Source of the DNA: Ornithinimicrobium pekingense DSM 21552 | GTDB lineage: Bacteria; Actinomycetota; Actinomycetes; Actinomycetales; Dermatophilaceae | Direction of reading: 5' to 3' | NCBI RefSeq assembly: GCF_000421185.1 | Contig: NZ_ATWJ01000007.1 | Span: 372,001-436,000, forward strand | DNA length: 64,000 bases | Part shown: piece after piece, positions 9,165-16,381 of the stretch | Layout: every line of letters starts with the position of its first letter | Numbering within the stretch: position 1 is the first letter of the stretch | Program-made: the position numbers and the translations under genes | Notes under the pieces: model-generated | What the model saw: only the letters and a program-made list of their open reading frames with translations | The model's database searches: none | Told to the model about the DNA's origin: nothing

Positions 9165-9488
9165 ATGGCACGACCGTCGAAGTACAACCAGGAGTTCCGC
9201 GAGCGGGCGGTCCGGCTGGTGCTGGAGCAGCGTGAGGAGTACGCCTCGGAGTTCGAGGCGATCAAGTCGATCGCGGCCAAGCTGGGTGTTGGCTCAGCCG
9301 AGACGTTGCGCAAGTGGGTCCGCCGCGCAGAGATCGACTCCGGCGCCCGGCCCGGGCTGACGTCCGCCGAGCACGAGCAGATCATGGCGCTGAAGCGGGA
9401 GAACGCCGAGCTGCGCCGCGCGAACGAGATGTTGAAGGCCGCAGCGGCTTTCTTCGGGGCCGAGCTCGACCGGCCCGGGCGCAAGTGA
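9165..9488 (+). CDS. IS3-family transposase OrfA (helix-turn-helix, leucine zipper)
   Basis: A protein of 107 residues from ATG 9165 (MARPSKY), with an in-frame ATG at 9156 as alternative; GGAGG lies just upstream. The N-terminal half is the transposase_8 helix-turn-helix (FRERAVRLVLEQ ... IAAKLGVGSAETLRKWVRRAE). The C-terminal part is the heptad helix (IMALKRENAELRRANEMLKAAAAFF) through which OrfA multimerises. Its stop overlaps the GTG that can start orfB (GTGA at 9485-9488). Confidence 0.92.
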   Translation: MARPSKYNQEFRERAVRLVLEQREEYASEFEAIKSIAAKLGVGSAETLRKWVRRAEIDSGARPGLTSAEHEQIMALKRENAELRRANEMLKAAAAFFGAELDRPGRK

Positions 9489-10480
9489 TCGCCTTTATCA
9501 CCGAGCACAAGGACCACCGCGTGGGCGACGGGCTGCGGTGGGGCGTCGAGCCCTTGTGCGCCGTGCTGACCGAGCACGGCATCCCGATCAGTCCCTCGAC
9601 CTACTACGAGTGGGTGACGCGCAAGCCCTCGGCACGGGCGCTGCGTGACGAGCAGGTCACCGAGCTCATCCGGGCCGAGCGGGCCTCCTCGAAGCTGGTC
9701 GCCGGCCTCGGGTCCCCCAAGATGTGGTTGCGGCTGCGCGGCAAGGGTCACGACGTGGCCCGTTGCACCGTCGAGCGGCTCTACCGGGCCAACGGCTGGG
9801 AAGGCGCCCGGTACGGACGCAAGCCGCGCACCAAGATCCCGGACGAGCGGGCGGCCCGGGCGGCGGACCTGGTCAACCGCGACTTCGACCCGGTCGCGCC
9901 GAACCGGCTGTGGGTAGCGGACTTCACCTACGTGCCGACCTGGCTGGGCATGGTCTACGTCGCGTTCGTGATCGACGCGTTCTCCCGGCGGGTGATCGGC
10001 TGGCGCGCGGCCACGTCGATGAGCACGCCGCTGGTGCTGGACGCCCTGGAGCACGCGCTGTTCACCCGCGCCCAGGAGGGCGTCACCGACCTGACCGGGC
10101 TCGTGGCGCACTCGGACGCGGGCTCGCAATACACCTCGATCGCCTTCACCAGCAGGTTGCTCGAGGCTGGCGTCGACGCCTCGGTCGGGTCCGTCGGGGA
10201 CGCCTACGACAACGCCCTGGCGGAGAGCACGATCGGCTCGTTCAAGACCGAGCAGATCAACCGCAACGGTCCGTGGCGGGACGTCAACCACGTCGAGGTC
10301 GCCACCTTCGAGTGGGTGGACTTCTTCAACACCCAGCGCCCGCACGAGTCCCTCGACGACCTCACCCCGGCAGTCGTCGAGCAGATCCACTACGCTCACC
10401 GAACCCCCTCACCCGGGCTGGGTGAGACACATAACCGAGTCTCCGGACATCCCGGGAGGTCTCAATTTGCCATTACGTGA
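9485..10480 (+). CDS. IS3-family transposase OrfB (DDE integrase)
   Basis: The catalytic DDE transposase carries the rve integrase core: first Asp in WVADFTYV, second in AHSDAGSQYTS, Glu in LAESTIGSFKTE, and the usual C-terminal FFNTQRPHESLDDLTP. It may start by reinitiation at GTG 9485, which overlaps the orfA stop, or be made as an OrfAB fusion by -1 frameshifting. No classic A-rich slippery heptamer was seen, so reinitiation looks more likely. The frame runs through the right inverted repeat and stops 16 bp outside the element at 10480. The last five codons are therefore supplied by flanking DNA. Confidence 0.9.
   Translation: MIAFITEHKDHRVGDGLRWGVEPLCAVLTEHGIPISPSTYYEWVTRKPSARALRDEQVTELIRAERASSKLVAGLGSPKMWLRLRGKGHDVARCTVERLYRANGWEGARYGRKPRTKIPDERAARAADLVNRDFDPVAPNRLWVADFTYVPTWLGMVYVAFVIDAFSRRVIGWRAATSMSTPLVLDALEHALFTRAQEGVTDLTGLVAHSDAGSQYTSIAFTSRLLEAGVDASVGSVGDAYDNALAESTIGSFKTEQINRNGPWRDVNHVEVATFEWVDFFNTQRPHESLDDLTPAVVEQIHYAHRTPSPGLGETHNRVSGHPGRSQFAIT
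10439..10464 (-). repeat. Right terminal inverted repeat of the IS3 element
   Basis: It reads GTCTCCGGACATCCCGGGAG followed by GTCTCA on the plus strand. Its reverse complement matches the left end with one mismatch. Confidence 0.9.
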
Positions 10481-11467
10481 CGACTCCGAGGTTTCGATAA
10501 GCGATGACACCGTGCAGAAGTGAGCAGAAGCACCCACTGGACCTGTCACAAAACTGGCACACGCCGCGGGGTAGCCGCATCGCCGCTGGTCAGAAGCGTG
10601 GCGGTGCGTTTCCCGCCGCCTCCACGATCGTATCTCACGCTGTGCAGTGCCCCTTGAGTAGGGCCGAGATCCGCGCAACGGCGCGGATGTAGCCATGTGT
10701 CTAGGTCAGCGGTGGCTGACGCAGAATCGACGAAGATGTCCGGTTCCACCTGACGCACCTGGCACACAGCTGTCACGAGATGCTGGGCTTCGGCCAGTGG
10801 GTAACCTGCGCGCCAAAGAACACGGCGGACCGCCGTGCAAGGCACTGCCGGTATGGCTCGCACCAACGGCAGGGTGCCCTCGCCCACCCACGGCGGCAGC
10901 TGCGGTTTCCAGAGGGCGGCGGATGCTGGCGGTGGGGGATTAGCCCCCTTGAGGCGGCGGGCGGGTGCCGCTCGTCGCTCCAGGTCACTGTCGCAAGGGC
11001 GCCAAAGCGCAGCGTCTCCCACTCGTGGTCGATCACCTCGTCGTGGCGGCCGCCATCGCGCCGCGGATGACTGCTGCCTGGGGGTCGTGACATCACGACT
11101 CCGCCGACGATTGCGCAGTCATCAGGGATATGTCGGTGATCGGCGCGCGCCGAGGTGCGGTACATCGCTGTACCGCCGAGAGTCGGAAGAGCCGCTATGG
11201 CCCTGGCGCAGGCCGGGTCACCGAAGCGGTCCGAGGTCGCTCGTGGCGGCGACACGCACTTCGTGCTCGACCTCCAGGGCTCACGTGAACCCTGGAGGTC
11301 GGACGGACCGGGCGAGTCGCGACCGATAGAGCCCGGAAGCACGCGGATCTGCGGCACCAGGCGTGTGAAAGCTGGAGCTGAGGGGTGTTCGTTGGGGGAC
11401 CCGATGAGCTGAACAGCATCCCAGCCTGATGACCGTTCGCCCCCGACCCTAGGGTGGCAAAGTCCCG
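10465..11467. other. About 1 kb without a recognisable gene
   Basis: Open frames exist on both strands but none has a convincing start, codon pattern or motif I recognise. The region may be decayed coding sequence next to the insertion element. The one structured feature is the long palindrome at 11269-11300. Confidence 0.5.
11269..11300. repeat. 32-bp near-perfect palindrome
   Basis: Arms GACCTCCAGGG and CCCTGGAGGTC (11 bp each) flank a centre that is itself a palindrome (TCACGTGA). Only one position pair (C/A) breaks the symmetry. There is no T-tract, so it is not a typical intrinsic terminator. It could be a cruciform, a processed hairpin, or a protein or recombinase site. Confidence 0.6.
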
Positions 11468-12022
11468 CTACGACGAAGATGCGAGCCCGCGCAGGCCTGT
11501 GATCGCTTCGGCTGTAGTCATGACGCGGGCGAACTCCCCGTCCAGGCTTGCGAGGGCAGTCCGGTGCATCGTCTCGGCGTCGAAGCCGGCCCGGGCGTGG
11601 GTCGCAGTGGCGTCTGCGACGAACCATGTCTCAAACCCGAGGTTGCTGGCCATTCGGGCCGTCGTTGAGCAGCAGTGGTCGGTTGTCAGGCCGACGATGA
11701 CGACGTGGTCGGCCTCTGCGTTCCGCAGATGCTTCTGGAGGCCGGTGCCGATGAACGCGCTGTTGACCCGCTTGTCGAGGACCATCTCGCCCGGTAACGG
11801 TCGGGCTTCTGGCTTGAACTCGAATGCTGCTGTGCCGCGGCGGAAAAGCCCGGCGGGCGAGGCGCTTTCGTGGCGCACGTGTACGACGGGTGCGCCGAGC
11901 TCCCGCCATACGGCCAAGAGCTCACCAACGTGGGTCTCGGCATCAGGGTTGTTGCGTTCACCCCACGCGGAGTCGTCGAAAGCCTGCTGCACGTCGATCA
12001 CGAGCAGGGTTGGAAGCGGCAC
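11468..12022 (-). CDS. Isochorismatase-family cysteine hydrolase
   Basis: A protein of 184 residues from GTG 12022 (VPLPTLLVIDVQQAF). The family's catalytic triad is visible: Asp in LLVIDVQ, Lys in VLDKRVNSAF and Cys in GLTTDHCCSTT. The family includes isochorismatase, nicotinamidase and N-carbamoylsarcosine amidase, and the exact substrate cannot be read from sequence. The open frame extends further upstream, but that part is low-complexity and has no family similarity, so the start was placed at the conserved beta strand. It stands alone, transcribed away from the LuxR region. It differs from the nicotinamidase gene at 58062. Confidence 0.85.
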   Translation of the reverse strand: MPLPTLLVIDVQQAFDDSAWGERNNPDAETHVGELLAVWRELGAPVVHVRHESASPAGLFRRGTAAFEFKPEARPLPGEMVLDKRVNSAFIGTGLQKHLRNAEADHVVIVGLTTDHCCSTTARMASNLGFETWFVADATATHARAGFDAETMHRTALASLDGEFARVMTTAEAITGLRGLASSS

Positions 12023-12186
12023 GTCCCTGATCGTACGTGGCGGCAGCACCAAGCAGTCGCGTTCTCGTTCATGGGCGGCTGTGTTCAGTTCTTCTCCGTG
12101 TGGCGGTAGGGGCGCGCCAGCAGGGTGTGGCGTGTTTTCGCCGAAGGAGCCGCGTGGGAGTTTGGTTCTGGGCGTGGGCGGGCGAA

Positions 12187-12211
12187 CCCGGCGGTCCTGC
12201 CGGCGCGAACG
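12187..12211 (+). promoter_or_regulatory. Putative LuxR-regulon operator, copy 1
   Basis: It reads CCCGGCGGTCCTGCCGG followed by CGCGAACG. It is an imperfect palindrome with a conserved CGCGAMC tail, matching copies at 15224 and 18962. It lies about 70 bp upstream of the small ORF at 12281. Confidence 0.6.
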
Positions 12212-12280
12212 ACGGTTGGTGCGGGCGACCGTAAGAGGACGGCCGGAACCCTCCGGGCGTGTGCCCATCAAGGAGTGACC

Positions 12281-12427
12281 ATGCACGTTCTGGACCACCT
12301 GGCCCTGCAGCACGCCGAGCACGAGCGGCTCGTACTGGAGACCCACCGTTCCCGTCAGGCCGGGCGCGGCGGGCGAGGTCAGCCTCAAAATCGCCCGCGC
12401 ATGATCACCTTGAAGTTGTGGCGCTGA
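12281..12427 (+). CDS. Short ORF with strong ribosome binding site, possibly a truncated gene
   Basis: A 48-residue frame starts with MHVLDHLALQHAEHERLVLE behind AAGGAG five bases before the ATG. It follows operator copy 1, the same layout as the HMA and GNAT genes behind copies 2 and 3. The last third (GRGGRGQPQNRPRMITLKLW) looks like non-coding sequence, and the frame runs 23 bp into the 3' end of the convergent LuxR gene. It is probably a real start whose 3' part has been lost or shortened. I do not recognise a family. Confidence 0.45.
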   Translation: MHVLDHLALQHAEHERLVLETHRSRQAGRGGRGQPQNRPRMITLKLWR

Positions 12428-15179
12428 CCGGGTCGTCGGCGACCGCTGTCTTCTGGCTCGAGAAGACGTGAGCGAGCTCGGCCCGGGAGGTGAGGCCGAG
12501 CTTGGCGAACACGTTCCGCAAATGGAAGTCGACGGTTCGCGGGCTCACGAACAGCGTGGTGGCCACGTCACGTGTCGGCATGCCCCGCGCCACGAGAGTG
12601 GCGACCCGCAGCTCGGTCGGGGTGAGGTGGACGCCTGGGTGATCGCCCGAGGAGCGCGCGCGGGCTCGTTCGCCGGTGCCACGCAGCTCGCCGGCGGCCA
12701 GCTCGGCCCAGCGGCGGGCACCGATGTCCTCGAACGTGTGCAGCGCTGTGCGCAGGTGCGGTCGGGCGTCGACCCGGCGTCGTGCTCGGCGCAGCCATTG
12801 ACCGTAGGCCAGGTGGGTGCGGGCAGCGTCCACGCGGCGTGGGGACTGCTCGTGCAGGGAGAGCGCCCGGGCGAAGTGTGCCTCCACCTCACCGGGGCTG
12901 TCTGACAGCAGGGCTCGTGCGTGCTCCGTCACGGCACCGGCCCAGGGTGAGCCGGTGCCGGTCGCGAAGCGGGCCAGGTGGAATAGCCATTTTTCGGCGA
13001 GGTCACGCCGGTCGGCGTTGATAGCCGTCTCGATGCGTTCCAGGGCGACCAGGCGCTCGGCGAAGCCGTGGCCCATCTGCTCGTAGTGGTGGAGTGCCGC
13101 GGCGGGTGTGTCCGCCAGGACGGCCCGGGCCCACGACACCTGGTCGATAACCGAGGCCCCGGTGGACCCGAGGGGCCCGGTCGCGACCACTTGCTCCAGC
13201 TCACGGAGCCGGAGGTCTGCGTCGTCCTCGCCTCGCAGGGCACCGACGAGTGCCACCCAGGCCCGGGGCATCGCCTCCAGTGCCGGTCGACCTGTGGCCT
13301 GGGCGAGGTCGAGAGCTTCCCGGGCGCCCGCGGCGAGCATGCCCCATCGGCCCAGGGCGAGGTCCAGACCACCCCGTCGAGTCAGGGCGTAGAGGGTCAT
13401 GATGAGCGATCCCTGCTCCCGTGCCCGCTCCAGCAGATGCTCATGCAGGGGAAGGGCGACGTCGTCGACCGCCAGGTGCATCGCGGCGAGGGCCAGGTTG
13501 GGCAGCGGCCCGTCCAGGGACGCCTCGATGTCGCCGGCGTCGGACCCGGCGGACCTGACCGCCTCGACCGCCTCGCCCCACTCCTGCCGGGAGATGTGCA
13601 CGAAGGCCTTCAGGACGTCGGCGATGCACTGTTGCTGCGGGTCGTCGGGTGTGCCGACGAGAGCCAGCGGGTCGGTGTAGGGCTCGACGTGCCCCATGGC
13701 CTGCAGGGACGCGGCGAACATCGCCATCCGCCTGGCTCGGGCGGGGTCGTGGACGGCGACGGCGGCCGCCTCGTCGAGCAGACCGCGGTGTGCCAGGCCC
13801 ACGGATCCGGTGTTCCATTCCACCCGTGCGCGCAGCAGCGCGGCGTCGGCCCGCTCGAGCGGGTCAGGCAGGGACAGGAGCGCGCCCTCGACCAGGCTGG
13901 CCGCACGGTCGGGGCGTCCGGCGGTCCACGCCTCGGCTGCCGCCCGGTGCAGGCGCCGTCCGCGTTGGGTCGGGTCCAGCGTCAGCTCGGCGGCACGTTC
14001 CCAGGCGGCGCAGGCGGCTTCGTGACCACCGACGGCGACCGAGCGTTTCGCCGCGGCCTCCAGCTCGGCCACGACTGTCTCGTCGGGGCGGTCGGCCGCA
14101 GCGGCGAGGTGCCAGGCGCGGCGGTCCGCGTCCTGCGGGGGGAGCTGGGCGGCCAGGGCAGCGTGGGCCTGGCGGCGTTCGGTCGTCGTCGCGCCGGTGT
14201 AGACGGCCGAGCGCACCAGGGGGTGGCGAAGCTCGACCCGGGGGCCGTCCCGGTGGAGCAGTCCGGAGCGCTCGACGGCGTCGAAGGCCGCGTCGTCGGC
14301 TCCGAGGCGGCGGGCCGTGTCACGGATGAGCGTGAGGTCTCCGGAGTCGTCCGTGGCCGCGACGAGCAGGACGGTGCGGGCTGGGGGGTCCAGGAGGCGG
14401 TAGCGGCTCAGGAAGGCTGACTCCACGCCGTGGGTCAGCGGTAGGGGACTGGGGACGGGTGCGCCACCGCCCAGCACGTCTGCGCCGAGGCTTGAGGCCA
14501 ACTCGGCCAGGGCGAGGGCGTTGCCGGCCGTCGCGGTGTGCAGGTGGTCGGCCACGCCGGGCTCGACCGGGACGCCGGACAGGCGCTCGAGCAGCGAGCG
14601 CGTCTGATCTCGAGTGAGGCCGCCCACGTCCACCGAGGGCAAGTCCTCGGGCTCGGCAAGGTCGTCCTTGCGTGCGGCCAGCAGCACGACCAGGCGCTCA
14701 CCCGGTGTGCGGCGAGCGAGGAACAGCAGCGCCTCCCGGGAGGCGGTGTCCACCCAGTGCAGGTCGTCCACCACGATGAGCGTCGGTGCCGCGGTCGCTG
14801 CCTCGGACAGCAAGGTCAGGACTCCCAGGTACACCAGGAACCGGTCTGCGGTGCCGGGGCCGGACTCCTCGGTGAGGCCGAGCGCGTGGCGCAGCGCCTG
14901 GCCCTGGCGGGCCGGCACGGTATGCAGCTCGCGCAGCAGCGGGCGCAGCAGCCGGTGCAGGGCGGCGAAGGCCAACGGTGACTCTGACTCAACCCCCCGC
15001 ACCCTGAGCACGCGCATGTCCGCGGCCAGGCTCACCGCGTGCTCCAGCAGCACGCTCTTGCCTGCCCCCGGCTCCCCGCGCAGCAGCAGTGCGGCGCCCT
15101 CGCCGACCCGGGCAGCCTCCAGCGCCGCGGCGAGTCTTTTCTGCTCGGCGCCCCGTCCGACGATCACGCGTCGAAGCAT
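12405..15179 (-). CDS. LAL-type (large ATP-binding) LuxR-family transcriptional regulator
   Basis: A protein of 924 residues. The N-terminal AAA/STAND ATPase has Walker A GEPGAGKS near residues 35-42 and Walker B LIVVDDLHWVD near 125-135. A long helical, TPR-like middle follows. The C-terminal LuxR helix-turn-helix reads LTPTELRVATLVARGMPTRD then VSPRTVDFHLRNVFAKLGL. LAL (MalT-like) regulators bind ATP and an inducer, oligomerise and activate transcription. The start was placed at MLRRVIVGRGAE because the open sequence further upstream overlaps the divergent HMA gene and has no domain. It is transcribed away from the HMA/ABC/GNAT/MFS genes, with operator copy 2 about 45 bp before its start. 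It probably controls them and itself, but its ligand is unknown. Confidence 0.9.
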   Translation of the reverse strand: MLRRVIVGRGAEQKRLAAALEAARVGEGAALLLRGEPGAGKSVLLEHAVSLAADMRVLRVRGVESESPLAFAALHRLLRPLLRELHTVPARQGQALRHALGLTEESGPGTADRFLVYLGVLTLLSEAATAAPTLIVVDDLHWVDTASREALLFLARRTPGERLVVLLAARKDDLAEPEDLPSVDVGGLTRDQTRSLLERLSGVPVEPGVADHLHTATAGNALALAELASSLGADVLGGGAPVPSPLPLTHGVESAFLSRYRLLDPPARTVLLVAATDDSGDLTLIRDTARRLGADDAAFDAVERSGLLHRDGPRVELRHPLVRSAVYTGATTTERRQAHAALAAQLPPQDADRRAWHLAAAADRPDETVVAELEAAAKRSVAVGGHEAACAAWERAAELTLDPTQRGRRLHRAAAEAWTAGRPDRAASLVEGALLSLPDPLERADAALLRARVEWNTGSVGLAHRGLLDEAAAVAVHDPARARRMAMFAASLQAMGHVEPYTDPLALVGTPDDPQQQCIADVLKAFVHISRQEWGEAVEAVRSAGSDAGDIEASLDGPLPNLALAAMHLAVDDVALPLHEHLLERAREQGSLIMTLYALTRRGGLDLALGRWGMLAAGAREALDLAQATGRPALEAMPRAWVALVGALRGEDDADLRLRELEQVVATGPLGSTGASVIDQVSWARAVLADTPAAALHHYEQMGHGFAERLVALERIETAINADRRDLAEKWLFHLARFATGTGSPWAGAVTEHARALLSDSPGEVEAHFARALSLHEQSPRRVDAARTHLAYGQWLRRARRRVDARPHLRTALHTFEDIGARRWAELAAGELRGTGERARARSSGDHPGVHLTPTELRVATLVARGMPTRDVATTLFVSPRTVDFHLRNVFAKLGLTSRAELAHVFSSQKTAVADDPVSATTSR

Positions 15180-15223
15180 AGGGGCCCGGCGTCGTGCCTG
15201 GTGGGGAAGCGGCGCTGCGTGAT

Positions 15224-15248
15224 CCCGGTGGTTTTGCCGGCGCGACCC
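15224..15248 (+). promoter_or_regulatory. Putative LuxR-regulon operator, copy 2
   Basis: It reads CCCGGTGGTTTTGCCGG followed by CGCGACCC, in the divergent region between the LAL regulator and the HMA/ABC operon. Its position would suit autoregulation together with activation of the exporter genes. Confidence 0.65.
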
Positions 15249-15311
15249 CGGCAGCGGGCCGAGCACTCTCGAGAGACCAGCACCACCGCCTACCTCGAGG
15301 AGCAACCAGTG

Positions 15312-15548
15312 ATGTCGTCCACCCCGCGGAGCTTCGTCGGCGCCGCCACCGTCCGCGTCGCCGGTGCCGTCTGCGGCCACTGCCTGGACGCGGTCCAGGC
15401 GTCCGTGCGTCAGGTCCCCGGCGTCCGCTCGGTGACCGTCGACCACGTCGTCGGCACGGTGACCGTCGTCGCCGACCAGCCCGTCGACCTGACCGACATC
15501 GACGCTGCGGTCTCGCACGCCGGCCACAGCACCGTCCCCGTCCGCTGA
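15312..15548 (+). CDS. Small HMA-domain (CopZ-like) metal-binding protein
   Basis: A 78-residue protein consisting of one heavy-metal-associated domain, with the metal-binding CxxC in GAVCGHCLDAV and the usual strand GVRSVTVDHVVGTVTVVA. Such domains carry Cu(I) or another soft metal to partner ATPases. No copper ATPase is nearby. The next gene, 35 bp downstream, is a MacB-like ABC ATPase, which is an unusual partner. ATG 15312 is preceded by GAGGAG 9 nt upstream; an adjacent in-frame GTG at 15309 is an alternative. The gene lies behind operator copy 2. Confidence 0.85.
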   Translation: MSSTPRSFVGAATVRVAGAVCGHCLDAVQASVRQVPGVRSVTVDHVVGTVTVVADQPVDLTDIDAAVSHAGHSTVPVR

Positions 15549-15583
15549 CCACTCCACCCATCACCACACAGAAGGCAGGAACC

Positions 15584-16381
15584 ATGACCACCACACCCAC
15601 CACCACGGCCTCCTCCATCGAGGCACCGACCATGCGGCCACCGGCAGCGACCGCCACCGGCCTGGTCAAGGTCTACGGCCGCGGCGACACCGAGGTCCGC
15701 GCCCTGGACGGCGCCTCCCTGGTCGTTCCGGCCGGACAGCTCACCGCGATCATGGGCCCCTCGGGTTCGGGCAAGTCCACGCTCATGCAGACCATGGCCG
15801 GCCTCGACCCGGTCGACCAGGGCTCCATCCGCCTGGGCGACACCGAGGTGACGACCCTGTCGGAGAAGCAGCGCACCCTGCTCCGCCGCGAACGCATCGG
15901 CTTCGTCTTCCAGAGCTTCAACCTCGTGCCCTCGCTGACGGCCCGGGAGAACATCACCCTGCCGCTGCGGCTGGCCGGACGGTCCGCCGACACCGCCTGG
16001 TTCGAGGAGCTCGTCACCATCCTGGGCCTGGGCGACCGCCTGACCCACCGCCCCACCGAGCTGTCCGGCGGCCAGCAGCAGCGGGTGGCCGTGGCACGCG
16101 CACTGGTCACCCGACCGGACATCGTCTTCGCCGACGAGCCCACCGGCAACCTCGACTCCCGCCACGGCCAGGCCCTGCTCGCCTTCCTGCAACGGGCAGC
16201 GGGCGAGCTCGGGCAGACGGTGGTCATGGTGACCCACGACCCGACCGCGGCCTCCTACGCCGACCGCGTCGTGTTCCTCGTCGACGGCCGGGTCGTCAGC
16301 GACCTGGCCGGCCCCACCGTCACGACCGTCCTGACCCGGATGGCCGAGCTCGAGCAGCCCGCCTCGCGGGCGGGGCGGTGA
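15584..16381 (+). CDS. ABC transporter ATP-binding protein (MacB/LolD type)
   Basis: A protein of 265 residues with Walker A GPSGSGKST, Q-loop FVFQSFNLVP, signature LSGGQQQRVAVARAL, Walker B DIVFADEPTGNLDS and the H-loop VMVTHD. The SGGQQQRVA and DEPTGNLDS wording is typical of the MacB/LolD/FtsE group that pairs with FtsX-like permeases. The stop overlaps the start of the permease gene by 4 bp. The start at 15584 follows GAAGGCAGGA. It probably exports an antimicrobial or peptide as a complex with the next gene. Confidence 0.93.
   Translation: MTTTPTTTASSIEAPTMRPPAATATGLVKVYGRGDTEVRALDGASLVVPAGQLTAIMGPSGSGKSTLMQTMAGLDPVDQGSIRLGDTEVTTLSEKQRTLLRRERIGFVFQSFNLVPSLTARENITLPLRLAGRSADTAWFEELVTILGLGDRLTHRPTELSGGQQQRVAVARALVTRPDIVFADEPTGNLDSRHGQALLAFLQRAAGELGQTVVMVTHDPTAASYADRVVFLVDGRVVSDLAGPTVTTVLTRMAELEQPASRAGR

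Larger units (their letters stand above)
9114..10464 (+). mobile_element. IS3-family insertion sequence, about 1.35 kb
   Basis: Two overlapping frames (orfA and orfB) lie between 26-bp inverted repeats, the hallmark layout of the IS3 family. The ends begin TGAG and the repeats match at 25 of 26 positions. I could not see a target-site duplication: the left flank ends GGGTC and the right flank begins ATTTG. The element may therefore have lost one junction by recombination. The transposase catalytic residues are intact, so it could be active. Confidence 0.9.

Noticed and set aside
10546-11022. Possible minus-strand gene of 158 codons right of the IS element
   Set aside because: No ribosome binding site, no recognisable motif, and composition like the other shadow frames.
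15180-15557. N-terminal extension of the LAL regulator by 126 codons
   Set aside because: It would overlap the HMA gene and operator copy 2 on the opposite strand and has no domain. The family N-terminus fits MLRRVIVGRG at 15179.
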